Shown here piece by piece: positions 45,248 to 55,700 of a stretch of 64,000 bases of DNA. How positions within the stretch are numbered: the first letter of the stretch is position 1; each line of letters opens with the position of its first letter. The notes below the pieces were generated by a model that was not told the DNA's origin, searched no databases, and saw only the letters and a program-made list of their open reading frames with translations. Source of the DNA: Tillandsia leiboldiana (Eukaryota; Streptophyta; Magnoliopsida; Poales; Bromeliaceae); assembly GCA_029204045.2 (NCBI GenBank), contig CM055067.1, positions 24,626,838 through 24,690,837 of the forward strand. Reading direction: 5' to 3'. A program made the position numbers and the translations under genes.

Positions 45248-45469
45248 TCCGCCCTTACCCAATTAACCTCGGCGAATTTACCCACCTTTTGCGTGCGTCG
45301 TCCGGCGTTCGGTACGTCCGTGATCGTGCGCCCGTCGCCAACAATGTCCTGCACTCCTGAAGGAACAAGGGCAAGTCAAGACTAAGGATCCGACACTCAC
45401 ACCGACTCCCACTCATGTGCGGCGGAGTTCCCCGCCCGGTACTGGCCCGTGCGGCGGACACTCCGCCCG

Positions 45470-46790
45470 GGCACAGCATCGCGTGGCCCCCAGCCCGCGC
45501 GGGCGCGCTGCCCGCGGTGCGGGGGCGACCCCGTGCGGCACCAGTCCGCGCGGGCGCCCCACCAGCGGGCGGCCCCGTGCGGCCAAACGCCGCGCGGGTG
45601 CCTCGCCCGCGGTGCGGGGGCGACCCCGCGCGGCACCAGCCCGCGCGGGCGCCCCACCTGCGGGCGGCCCCGCGCGGCCAAGCGCCGCGCGGGTGCCTCG
45701 TCCGCGGTGCGGGGGCGACCCCGCGCGGCACCAGCCCGCGCGGAGCCCCACCTGCGGGCGGCCCCGCGCGGCCAAGCGCCGCGCGGTTGCCTCGCCCGCG
45801 GTGCGGGGGCGACCCCGCGCGGCACCAGCCCGCGCGGGCGCCCCACCTGCGGGCGGCCCCGCGCGGCCAAGCGCCGCGCGGGTGCCTCGCCCGCGGTGCG
45901 GGGGCGACCCCGCGCGGCACCAGCCCGCGCGGGCGCCCCACCTGCGGGCGGCCCCGCGCGGCCAAGCGCCGCGCGGGTGCCTCGCCCGCGGTGCGGGGGC
46001 GACCCCGCGCGGCACCAGCCCGCGCGGAGCCCCACCTGCGGGCGGCCCCGCGCGGCCAAGCGCCGCGCGGGTGCCTCGCCCGCGGTGCGGGGGCGACCCC
46101 GCGCGGCACCAGCCCGCGCGGGCGCCCCACCTGCGGGCGGCCCCGCGCGGCCAAGCGCCGCGCGGGTGCACCGTCCGCGGTGCGGGGGCGACCCCGCGCG
46201 GCACCAGCCCGCGCGGAGCCCCACCTGCGGGCGGCCCCGCGCGGCCAAGCGCCGCGCGGGTGCCTCGCCCGCGGTGCGGGGGCGACCCCGCGCGGCACCA
46301 GCCCGCGCGGGCGCCCCACCTGCGGGCGGCCCCGCGCGGCCAAGCGCCGCGCGGGTGCCTCGCCCGCGGTGCGGGGCGACCCCGCGCGGCACCAGCCCGC
46401 GCGGGCGCCCCACCTGCGGGCGGCCCCGCGCGGCCAAGCGCCGCGCGGGTGCCTCGCCCGCGGTGCGGGGGCGACCCTGCGCGGCACCAGCCCGCGCGGG
46501 CGCCCCACCTGCGGGCGGCCCCGCGCGGCCAAGCGCCGCGCGGGTGCCTCGCCCGCGGTGCGGGGCGACCCCGCGCGGCACCAGCCCGCGCGGGCGCCCC
46601 ACCTGCGGGCGGCCCCGCGCGGCCAAGCGCCGCGCGGGTGCCTCGCCCGCGGTGCGGGGGCGACCCCGCGCGGCACCAGCCCGCGCGGGCGCCCTACCTG
46701 CGGGCGGCCCCGCGCGGCCAGGCGCCGCGCGGGTGCCTCGCCCGCGGTGCGGGGCGGCCCCGCGCGGCATCAAGCGCCGCGCGGCGCCCC
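45470..46790 (-). repeat. 94/95-bp GC-rich minisatellite in the G1 solo LTR, about 14 copies
   Basis: CCAGYCCGCG recurs at 45541, 45636, 45731, 45825, 45920, 46015, 46109, 46204, 46298, 46392, 46487, 46581 and 46676, steps of 94 or 95. It is the reverse complement relative of the 1790-2760 array, but its units share differences not found there (GGGCGAGGCACCCG against GGGCAGCGCGCCCG on the minus strand). Frames of up to about 500 residues are open on both strands because stops are lacking; they are not genes. Confidence 0.93.
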
Positions 46791-48378
46791 GTCCGCGGCC
46801 GGTCCGGCGGCGGCGGCGGTGTTCCCCGTGAAGACCCCACCCCGACACGCCTACACCACAGAACTAATAAAAACTCACCTTTGATCCGCCGGCAAAAGAG
46901 AGGAAGAGGATCGTCCTAACGTTGCCCGGTTGATCCCGCGAGCAAGAACCTCCGTCCTTTCCTTGAAAGCCCCGCCGTCGGTCGTACAAGAGCGAAAAAG
47001 GGTTGGGTCCCCGTTTTATTCTCCTCTTTTTCCCTCTCGTGGTGTTTCTCAAAGAGAAACCCTAGCCGTCCTTCCCCCTCTCTTTTTCCCTCTCGTGATG
47101 ACTTTTAAAGGGAAACCCTAGCCGTCCTTCCCTCTCTCTTTTTCCCTCTCGTGATGACTTTTAAAGGGAAAACCCTAGCCGCTGAACGAAGGGACCTAGG
47201 AGGGGACACCTAAAACCCTAGATTCCTCAAAGGGTAAGAGAATAACTAATTAATAGGGGATAGATCCAGCGGCTATAGTTACCTCGAGAAACGTGCCGAT
47301 CGTCCACACGGATTCCGGGGCGCCTAAGTGGGGTCCGAACTTCGGAAAATTATTCCGGGTGAACCGGGAGTCGGAATCTAAAACCGATCGCGCCCCCGTT
47401 CTCCATTTCGCGAGCCCTTCGGCCTAAAAATGTCCGCGAGCCCCGACGGATTCTCCGGAAAAACACCAAAAAAATTGTCCCTCAGTCGGGCAGTCGAAGA
47501 AAAAGGGGTTACGGGGAGGGTCACGGAAAAGTCAGGTCTTACAGGCTGCCTATCAAATTTGAGAGTAAACGGGCGAGAAACGGGCAAGAACGGACGAAAA
47601 CGGGCGAAACTGGGCTTTGGCCCAAGTTTCGGGCGCCCGAAAGTGGGAACCGGGCGCCCGGAAAGTACTGTAGCAAACCCGGTTTTCGGGCTACAGTGAA
47701 CCGGGTTCGGGCACTGTAGCGAACCGGTTACTGTAGCAGCCCGGTCCGAAAGGGGTGCGCCCGAATGTTACTGTAGCAGCCAGGATCCCGAGGCATCGGG
47801 AACAGATCCCGAGGCAGTGGCACGGATCCCGAGGCATCGGGCACGGATCCCGAGGCAGTGGCATGGATCCCGAGGCATGGGGCACGGATCCCGAGGTAGC
47901 GGCACGAATCCCGAGGCAAGCATTTCCCGCGCGAGGCGCGGGGGCGCGCGGCCCGAGGCGCGCGTGGTTGGTGGAGAGCGCCACGCGTCGCTCCGCCATT
48001 GGCCGCTCTGACCGAGGGCTGCAGGCGTGCGCGGGGAAGACGCGGCGGCACTGTGGCGTGTCAGCGGGGACAGGCCACGTGTCGGCCTCCCATTCGTCGG
48101 TCAGCGCGACGTGACGCGCTGACGCGACGGGACGCTGCGGCGGGAGTCAGAGCAGGCGTGAGTGCGGTCCACGTGGCGGCCTCCCATTGGCCGCCGCTGT
48201 TCCGTGGTCGCGGTGCACGGGTCCACGGCCACGTGTCGGCCCCTGGTTTGCCGAGCATGGTGACGTGGCGCTGAGGTGGCGTAGCGTGGACTCGGGGACC
48301 GCGGCGGGGGCTTTTACTGTAGCCGCCCAGAAACTTTCGGGCGCCCGAAAGGGTGCGCCCGAAAGTCCGGAAAAGGCC

Positions 48379-48385
48379 TTTAAAG
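48379..48385 (+). promoter_or_regulatory. Mutated TATA position in the G4 5' LTR
   Basis: Reads TTTAAAG where the 3' LTR has TATAAAG (54574-54580), in the otherwise identical context AAAAGGCC..GCCCGAAATGAC. A one-base change that would weaken the promoter driving the whole element. Confidence 0.55.
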
Positions 48386-48719
48386 GCCCGAAATGACTTC
48401 CTTTTCCTCCTTTTTCCCTTTTCGGCTTCACCCGAGCGCGCGGGGAGGGGAGGAGGGCGATTTCGCCGGGGTTCTCGAGGGCGCACGATCGCGCCGTGGA
48501 CCCCGTGGAGCGTGCAAAGTACTCCAAAGAGACTAAGAGACGCGATGAACGACACGGCATTGTCGAGGTAGGTCCCGTGTGTCGTTTTTGTGGTATTCTT
48601 GGCACAGTCTTAAGGTTTCCTTTTGGATTTTGGATTTGACTCCCATGCTTACATACGTGTTAGGGACCAAGTTTTACTGTGCCATTTTACTGCTCGAGTT
48701 TTGCGGGCGTTTTGGGCGC

Positions 48720-49510
48720 GCCTCGTTTTGCGTGCTGATCGTGGGAGATATGCGCCGTTTTGCCTGCGGACTCGACAAACGCGCACTGTTTTGAGTGCAA
48801 ACTCGAAAGGCGCGCACCGTTCTACGTGCAAAGTTGGAAAAGTAACGTGCACCGTTTTGCGTGCCGATGCGAGGTATGTGCTCCCTTTTGCGCGCATGTT
48901 GGACTAACGGGCACCGTTCTTCGAGCAGACTCTGATAATACGTCTCGTTTTGCGTGCAGGGTCAGAATAATATGCACCGTTTTGCGTGTGACCCTACAGT
49001 CAGATGTGCACCGTTTTGCGTGCAGTTTCGAGGTATGTACACCTTTTCGCGTGCAGTTCGTGTTATCGCGCACAGTTTTGCGTGCAGACTCTAACAATGT
49101 ATTCTGTATTGCGTTCAGGACCGGATGAAAATGCACCGTTTTGCGTGCAACCCCACAGTCAAATGTGCACCGTTTTGCGTGAAGTTTCGAGGTACGTGCA
49201 CCGTTTTGCGTGCGGTTCGTGTTAACGTGCACCGTTTCGCATGCCGGTTCTAACGATACATCTTGTGTTGCGTACAGGACTGGATGAAGGTGCATCGTTC
49301 CGCATGCACCCTTACAGTGAAGCGTGCACCGTTTTGCATGCCAAATTGAGGTATGTGCTCCGTTTCGCGTGCAGGTCGTGTTGTCGCGCACCGTTTAGCG
49401 TGCCGTCACTAATGGTGTGCACCGTTTTGCGTACAGGGCAAGAGAGATCGCGCATCGTTTTGCGTGCGACCTTAAGAGAAGCATGCTCCGTTTTGCGTGC
49501 AAGCTCGAGG
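48720..49510 (+). repeat. CACCGTTTTGCGTGC motif array in the G4 5' LTR
   Basis: About 25 motif copies at roughly 30 to 34-base spacing, diverged but regular, with the consensus GTGCACCGTTTTGCGTGC. Spacers between motifs differ from one another (for example CAGTTTCGAGGTAC, GACCCTACAGTCAGAT). It ends next to GGCCAATTGCAAGTGTCTAC, a block also found beside the G3 array. Cys/Arg-rich frames here are artefacts. Confidence 0.88.
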
Positions 49511-51903
49511 TACAAAGTGGAGCCGCGTGTAGGCCAATTGCAAGTGTCTACAAGCAATTGGAAGAATAGTGATCAAGTGTGGTGATATGAAGGGAAATCG
49601 GGGACTCCACAAGGTGGGAGATTCTGCCGAGATTGGGTGACCTCTCCCCTTGTTCTTCTGCTTTTCGATTCGAAGCATGATAGTAGCCTATTAGAGGCGT
49701 TAGGTGATTATGATTATGATTGCCTGTGTAGAAGGACACAGATGAAAAGTGCAACTGTTGGTTGCCAGAGATAGAGAAATAGATGTGCATGTGCAAATGG
49801 ACACAGATGAAAAGTGCAACTGCTGGTTGCTAAAGATATATGATAAAGATGCATGCTTAGAGGTAGATACTATTTTATAAATGAGATGAAAATAATTGCA
49901 TGCATGAAAGTAATTAGCCATTGATGAATGTGATCATGTTAGGGTATAACCCTAGGAATCATGTGACATAAGGAAGGTGAACATGTTGGTAGTAAGACTA
50001 GGAGAAAACCTAGTTTCAGGGTTCACTGAGTGACATCAAAACTTAGGAGATTATCCTAGGGTTGGACGAGTGGCATTGTCTTAGGTGATAACCTAAGGAC
50101 ACTGGATAGAGTGATCAACATAGAGTCAAGGAACTCTAGGATGAGTATAATATGGAACTTAGGTAAAGGGAACCTAAAGTGATCCAGAGGGGTTTAAACT
50201 CACAGACAAGGAATTAGAGTCAGAGTAACTCTAAGTTAAAAGTGAAATCAAAAATAGAGTCAAGTGAACTATAGGAGTCAGTAAGGAATCAGGAAAGTGG
50301 GATAAGATCCCAAGGTTAAAAGATTAAACAAATATAACCCTAAAGAGTCATAGGACGTCCGGGCAAATGGACAATAACTTCAACCTCAATTGGAAGTTAA
50401 ATAAAATGAAAGAGAAATGTTTAAAAAGTCTAGGAGACTCTCTAGTTACCCGTGAGGCAAGACCTAGGGTAAAGAATGAAAAACTTGGTTAATAAGCAAG
50501 ACAAGCAAATCGCTCAAGACAGAGCTAAAACTTGGTTAATAAGCAAGACAAGCAAATTGCTTAAGATAAAAAGGCTTAAAGTTAAAAGCAAGCAAAAATG
50601 GCTAAAGAGAATAAAGAGAATGCAAATGGCGCCTTCGAATTTGGGACTCGTCATGTGGAGCAGGACTCCCTGGGCAGTGGCCCGTCGGACGAGGTACTTT
50701 CGAAGGGCTAAAAGTGAAAACAAAGAGCCAAGCCCTCAAAGAAAAGAGGAAGGGTTTTGCCAGTGGCAAACTGGGAGCTGTAAGCTCGAATAAGGAAGGA
50801 AAGCAAGTGTTCAAAAGCAAAGAGGCTAAGAACTAAAGTAAAAAGAGAAAGAAAATAAAAAAATAAAACGGACGTGCCTTCCAAGGTTGAAATGTGGCTC
50901 TGTGGGACGTAAAGGGCTTGCCCTCTCCCCGGGCGCATCAGGATCGGACGTAGGGAAACCCCCTCCCTCCGGTAGCGGTGGTCCGAAGAGCACATTTACT
51001 TCGTAGGACGGGGTAACACTCGCGGGTGTTATCAGCAACCTTAGAAATCTTATCTGATGGTAGCAGGACTACCGGGCTCGGGCCCGTTGGATAAGAGTTT
51101 CTGAGGGTTAACTTGAACTAAAGCACCATAACTTAAAGAATAAGGAGAAATTAGAGTGGCCAAGGTGGCCGGGTTAGTTTAACCCTGTGTACAGCGGCAT
51201 AGTGGCCGAGTTGGTGCTTAGCAGCCTAGTGTGGCTAGTCAGTGTAGTGCTGGGACGATGAGTACACACAGATAGTGTAGTGATCATGTATATTGCATAG
51301 CCGCATTCTGATATTGAGGTTTTTAGTTTCCTAGCACTTTTATTATTGCTTCCATTGGACCAAGTGGTGTAGGACACTTTTTCTCGGTGGTTGAACCCAC
51401 TGGGAACTCTGTCAGGAGTTCTCACACCCCTTGGGTGCACCCCCCCCCCCCCCCCCCCACAGGTTCAGTATGGATGCAGCGATCGCGACGGTTCAGAGGC
51501 AGACGGCGAGGTATACGGCAGGGGCAAGGGCCCAGCAGCATAGAGACCTAGAGGATCTAGCAGAGGTATCCCTTTTATATGTTTCTTGAGTAAACCTTGT
51601 ATGGTGAGGAATTTATGTAAAGGCATTGTAATATTATGTAATTGTAAGTTGAGAGATGTAACATGTAATAAAGTTTATTATGGTTCATTCTTATCATGCT
51701 TTCATATCGGCTTAAACTATTTGTTTATTGAATGAAAGTTTTAAATTAGTAGTGATCTTACTCTGATATTATATCTCATCATAAGCATTGTTTTGATTCG
51801 AGATGGATGTTACCGTTCCTTTCGGGTAGCGTGAGGTCGTGCCTGAATGGCGGGTCTGTTGGCGTGCCCGAACCGTACAAATTGTCGGTCCCGGGTCGTG
51901 ACA

Positions 51904-53361
51904 GATAAGAGTGGTATCAGAGCCTAGGAATAGTCCTAGGTGGTTAGCAACCTTAGGGAGACCCTAGGGATTAGCACGAGAGAGTGCGTGAATTTTTGGG
52001 CGAAAGTAATTGATTGGTTGTTATTTGTTCCCACAAAGGATGTTGGGAATTGACCGAGGGCAACGAGCTTTCATTTTCGGATATTACGTTGGGCGGCCGA
52101 CAACGTAATGTTGGAGATGAAAAGGAGTACCCTCCCATACTTTCGCATGATTGAGTCGACGAGCCTATTTGTCGGTATACGGACTACGCGTTGCTCAAAT
52201 AGCTAAGTTTGGGCTAGTTGTTTCGTTGTGGTGTGCATATCAGCGATGACACCACATAAGGAGACGCACCTGTTTTGACTCGAGTCACGGGAGGGCTCGG
52301 GGTCAAACAAGGTATACGAGCTGCGAGGTCAGGTGACCGCTCTTGTTGATGTGGTCCAGGAGCAGACCGATGCTTCTTGCCGATAAGCAGAGGTTTTCCG
52401 CCGGCAGGGAAGCGGATTATGACGCCTAGATGGGCGAGTGTCATTGTCTCAAGAAAATGGGAAATAGATCAAGCTAAGAGGCAACAGCAACGAGTGTTGC
52501 AGGTGGCCGCTGAACCTATGTCGGCGCACCCTGCACCTTCTGTGAAAGATGCCGTAAGCTTGCGTCAGCTGGTTTGCCGGCAAAGTGTAGTTGATGAGGT
52601 CCAGTGAGAGACCGACCTGATGACGGTAGTAACTGTGTGGCATGTCTTTATGGCTGAGTGCCGCATGGTGGGGCTGGTAAGACCCAGGATAGGTTTCGAG
52701 ATTCGAAAACCTCGCAAGTAAGCGGGAGTTTTATGGCGCCGGTCTGAGGGATCGGCATAATGGCAAGGGTTGCCACCACAGGGTTTGCGTGTTCATCACC
52801 AGAGTTGGTAAAACAGTTAGCGTGGTGCCTCGACCTAGTTGGGAGAGCTGCACGAGAGCCGTGGTGTGTTTAAGCAAGCCGCTTAGCACTGGGTTTTCGC
52901 GAGTTAGCATTGGGGGCGCTGGACGCCCGACTGTTGGGTGCTCCTGGAGCACCAGTATCGTTTAGCCAGTGGGTGCGGATTAGGTGGCATATTAGCCTTT
53001 GCCCAGTGTGGCCAGAGTCGATAGAGAGTACGGGTCACGGATTGACGACTGGTTAGCTGGTTTTCGCTCAGTGGAGCATAGTGGTCGCGTGGCGACGATT
53101 AGCGGGTTCGCTTGGGGACGATCCGTGCCTGGACCGTGTTTGTGGACTGTGGGCCTGTAGCCCAGTGGGCAGGCGCAGTCAGCTGTGAGAGACAGCGGCC
53201 CGAGACCTGATGGCGGGGCATGATAGAGATTTGGTCTGGGCGGTAGTCCGAGCGATGACCCGGGAACGTGGAATGCCACGTGTAAGCATTGAGGCTATTA
53301 GTACACTGAGAGTGTGTTATGACCAGGCCATAGAGCTAGTGGTGATTGAGGTACTGTAGCT
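51904..53361 (+). other. G4 interior: primer site and non-coding remnant
   Basis: TGGTATCAGAGCCTAGG at 51912-51928, eight bases from the LTR, is the initiator-Met tRNA primer site. An ATG at about 52248 opens a short broken frame with a Gag-like start (a coiled stretch reading VYELRGQVTALVDVVQEQTD), then stops and frameshifts. From about 52640 to 53361 I see no coding similarity, no arrays and no polypurine tract. This is a heavily reduced interior. Confidence 0.7.
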
Positions 53362-53737
53362 CCTAGTGAACCGGAATTTGGAATATAAATAGATGGAAAT
53401 AAAAATAGTATGAAATACTATTTGTTTATTGAGGTGAAGAATGACCTAGAAATGAATTGGGACCAAATCGGGATTGAAATAAGATATCTAGAATCTTATG
53501 TGAGAAAGTGGGCCCAGATTATAAGTGGAAAATCCACAGTCTCAGAAAATTCCTAGAAAATTACGGGAGCTCCGTAAATATGTTTTAAGGCCACGGTAAA
53601 AGTTTCGCGTTGATCGGACACCCGGATAGTGAGAACGGGCTCCGCCAGCGAATTCGAATACAGTGGGACTTTTGGTGACCGAGAGGTGGTCCAAACTGAA
53701 AAGTTTAAGTACCATGAGGTAAATTAAGTTAAACCAT

Positions 53738-53742
53738 GGCTG
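53738..53742. other. Empty target site for the G1 solo LTR
   Basis: A single GGCTG with flanks AAACCAT and CCTATCAAATTTGAG, identical to the flanks of 43941-47543. It represents the pre-insertion state. Confidence 0.95.
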
Positions 53743-54573
53743 CCTATCAAATTTGAGAGTAAACGGGCGAGAAACGGGCAAGAACGGACGAAAACGGGCG
53801 AAACTGGGCTTTGGCCCAAGTTTCGGGCGCCCGAAAGTGGGAACCGGGCGCCCGGAAAGTACTGTAGCAAACCCGGTTTTCGGACTGCAGTGAACCGGGT
53901 TCGGGCACTGTAGCGAACCGGTTACTGTAGCAGCCCGGTCCGAAAGGGGTGCGCCCGAATGTTACTGTAGCAGCCCGAATCCCGAGGCATCGGGCACGGA
54001 TCCCGAGGCATCGGGCACGGATCCCGAGGCATCGGGCACGGATCCCGAGGCAGTGGCACGGATCCCGAGGCATCAGGCACGGATCCCGAGGCAGCGGCAC
54101 GAATCCCGAGGCAAGCATTTCCCGCGCGAGGCGCGGGGGCGCGCGGCCCGAGGCGCGCGTGGTTGGTGGAGAGCGCCACGCGTCGCTCCGCCATTGGCCG
54201 CTCTGACCGAGGGCTGCAGGCGTGCGCGGGGAAGGCGCGGCGGCACTGTGGCGTGTCAGCGGGGACAGGCCACGTGTCGGCCTCCCATTCGTCGGTCAGC
54301 GCGACGTGACGCGCTGACGCGACGGGACGCTGCGGCGGGAGTCAGAGCAGGCGTGAGTGCGGTCCACGTGGCGGCCTCCCATTGGCCGCCGCTGTTCCGT
54401 GGTCGCGGTGCACGGGTCCACGGCCACGTGTCGGCCCCTGGTTGGCCGAGCATGGTGACGTGGCGCTGAGGTGGCGCAGCGTGGACTCGTGGACCGCGGC
54501 GGGGGCTTTTACTGTAGCCGCCCGGAAACTTTCGGGCGCCCGAAAGGGTGCGCCCGAAAGTCCGGAAAAGGCC

Positions 54574-54580
54574 TATAAAG
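54574..54580 (+). promoter_or_regulatory. TATA box of the G4 3' LTR
   Basis: TATAAAG in GGAAAAGGCC..GCCCGAAATGACTTCC. Lies just after a TTTCGGGCGCCCGAAA palindrome. Confidence 0.55.
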
Positions 54581-54919
54581 GCCCGAAATGACTTCCTTTT
54601 CCTCCTTTTTCCCTTTTCGGCTTCACCCGAGCGCGCGGGGAGGGGAGGAGGGCGATTTCGCCGGGGTTCTCAAGGGCGCACGATCGCGCCGTGGACCCCG
54701 TGGAGCGTGCAAAGTACTCCAAAGAGACTAAGAGTCGCGATGGACGACACGGCATTGTCGAGGTAGGCCCTGTGTGTCGTTTTTGTGGTATTCTTGGCAC
54801 AGTCTTAAGGTTTCCTTTTGGATTTTGGATTTGACTCCCATGCTTACATACGTGTTAGGGACCAAGTTTTACTGTGCCATTTTACTGCTCGAGTTTTGCG
54901 GGCGTTTTGGGCGCGCCTC

Positions 54920-55700
54920 GTTTTGCGTGCCGCTCGTGGGAGATATGCGCCGTTTTGCGTGCGGACTCGACAAACGCGCACTGTTTTGAGTGCAAACTCG
55001 AAAGGCGCGCACCGTTCTACGTGCAAAGTTGGAAAAGTAACGTGCACCGTTTTGCGTGCCGATGCGAGGTATGTGCTCCCTTTTGCGCGCATGTTGGACT
55101 AACGGGCACCGTTCTTCGAGCAGACTCTGATAATACGTCTCGTTTTGCGTGCAGGGTCAGAATAATATGCACCGTTTTGCGTGTGACCCTACAGTCAGAT
55201 GTGCACCGTTTTGCGTGCAGTTTCGAGGTACGTACACCTTTTCGCGTGCAGTTCGTGTTATCGCGCACAGTTTTGCGTGCAGACTCTAACAATGTATTCT
55301 GTATTGCGTTCAGGACCGGATGAAAATGCACCGTTTTGTGTGCAACCCCACAGTCGAATGTGCACCATTTTGTGTGTAGTTTCGAGGTACGTGCACCGTT
55401 TCGCGTGCGGTTCGTGTTAACGTGCACCGTTTCGCGTGCCGGTTCTAACGATACATCTTGTGTTGCGTACAGGACTGGATGAAGGTGCATCGTTCCGCGT
55501 GCACCCTTACAGTGGAGCGTGCACCGTTTTGCATGCCAAATTGAGGTATGTGCTCCGTTTCGCGTGCAGGTCGCGTTGTCGTGCACCGTTTAGCGTGCCG
55601 TCACTAATGGTGTGCACCGTTTTGCGTACAGGGCAAGAGAGATTGCGCATCGTTTTGCGTGCGACCTTAAGAGAAGCATGCTCCGTTTTGCGTGCAAGCT
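54920..55700 (+). repeat. CACCGTTTTGCGTGC motif array in the G4 3' LTR
   Basis: Same array as 48720-49510, unit for unit, with scattered substitutions (for example GTGCACCATTTTGTGTGT near 55360). No gain or loss of units was noticed, in contrast to G3. Confidence 0.88.

Larger units (their letters stand above)
43941..47543 (-). mobile_element. G1 solo LTR nested in the G4 5' LTR
   Basis: 3603 bases, plus-coordinate ends TGTCACGCCCCGGGGG and GTCAGGTCTTACA, flanked by GGCTG (43936-43940 and 47544-47548). Its reverse complement matches the G1 LTR at 1247-4103, including the GC-rich array. The G4 3' LTR holds the unoccupied target (CCATGGCTGCCTATC at 53736-53750), with a single GGCTG, which proves the insertion and its exact edges. 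No internal sequence remains. Confidence 0.96.
43560..51903 (+). repeat. G4 5' LTR (interrupted by a G1 solo LTR)
   Basis: Starts TGTAGTGAACCGG right after TSD GTACC and ends CCCGGGTCGTGACA. Segments 43560-43940 and 47549-51903 together align with the 3' LTR at 53362-58094. Contents in order: palindromic TTTCGGGCGCCCGAAA blocks, several CACGGATCCCGAGGCA repeats (47780-47920), a promoter area, the CACCGTTTTGCGTGC array and a 19-C homopolymer (51440-51458). Confidence 0.92.

Noticed and set aside
45255..46919. Four overlapping frames of 460 to 500 codons on both strands
   Set aside because: Same artefact over the reverse copy of the 94/95-bp array within a solo LTR.
51440..51458. Poly-C tract as a biological signal
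   Set aside because: Homopolymer of 19 C in one LTR and 14 in the other; slippage or sequencing length error is the simplest reading.
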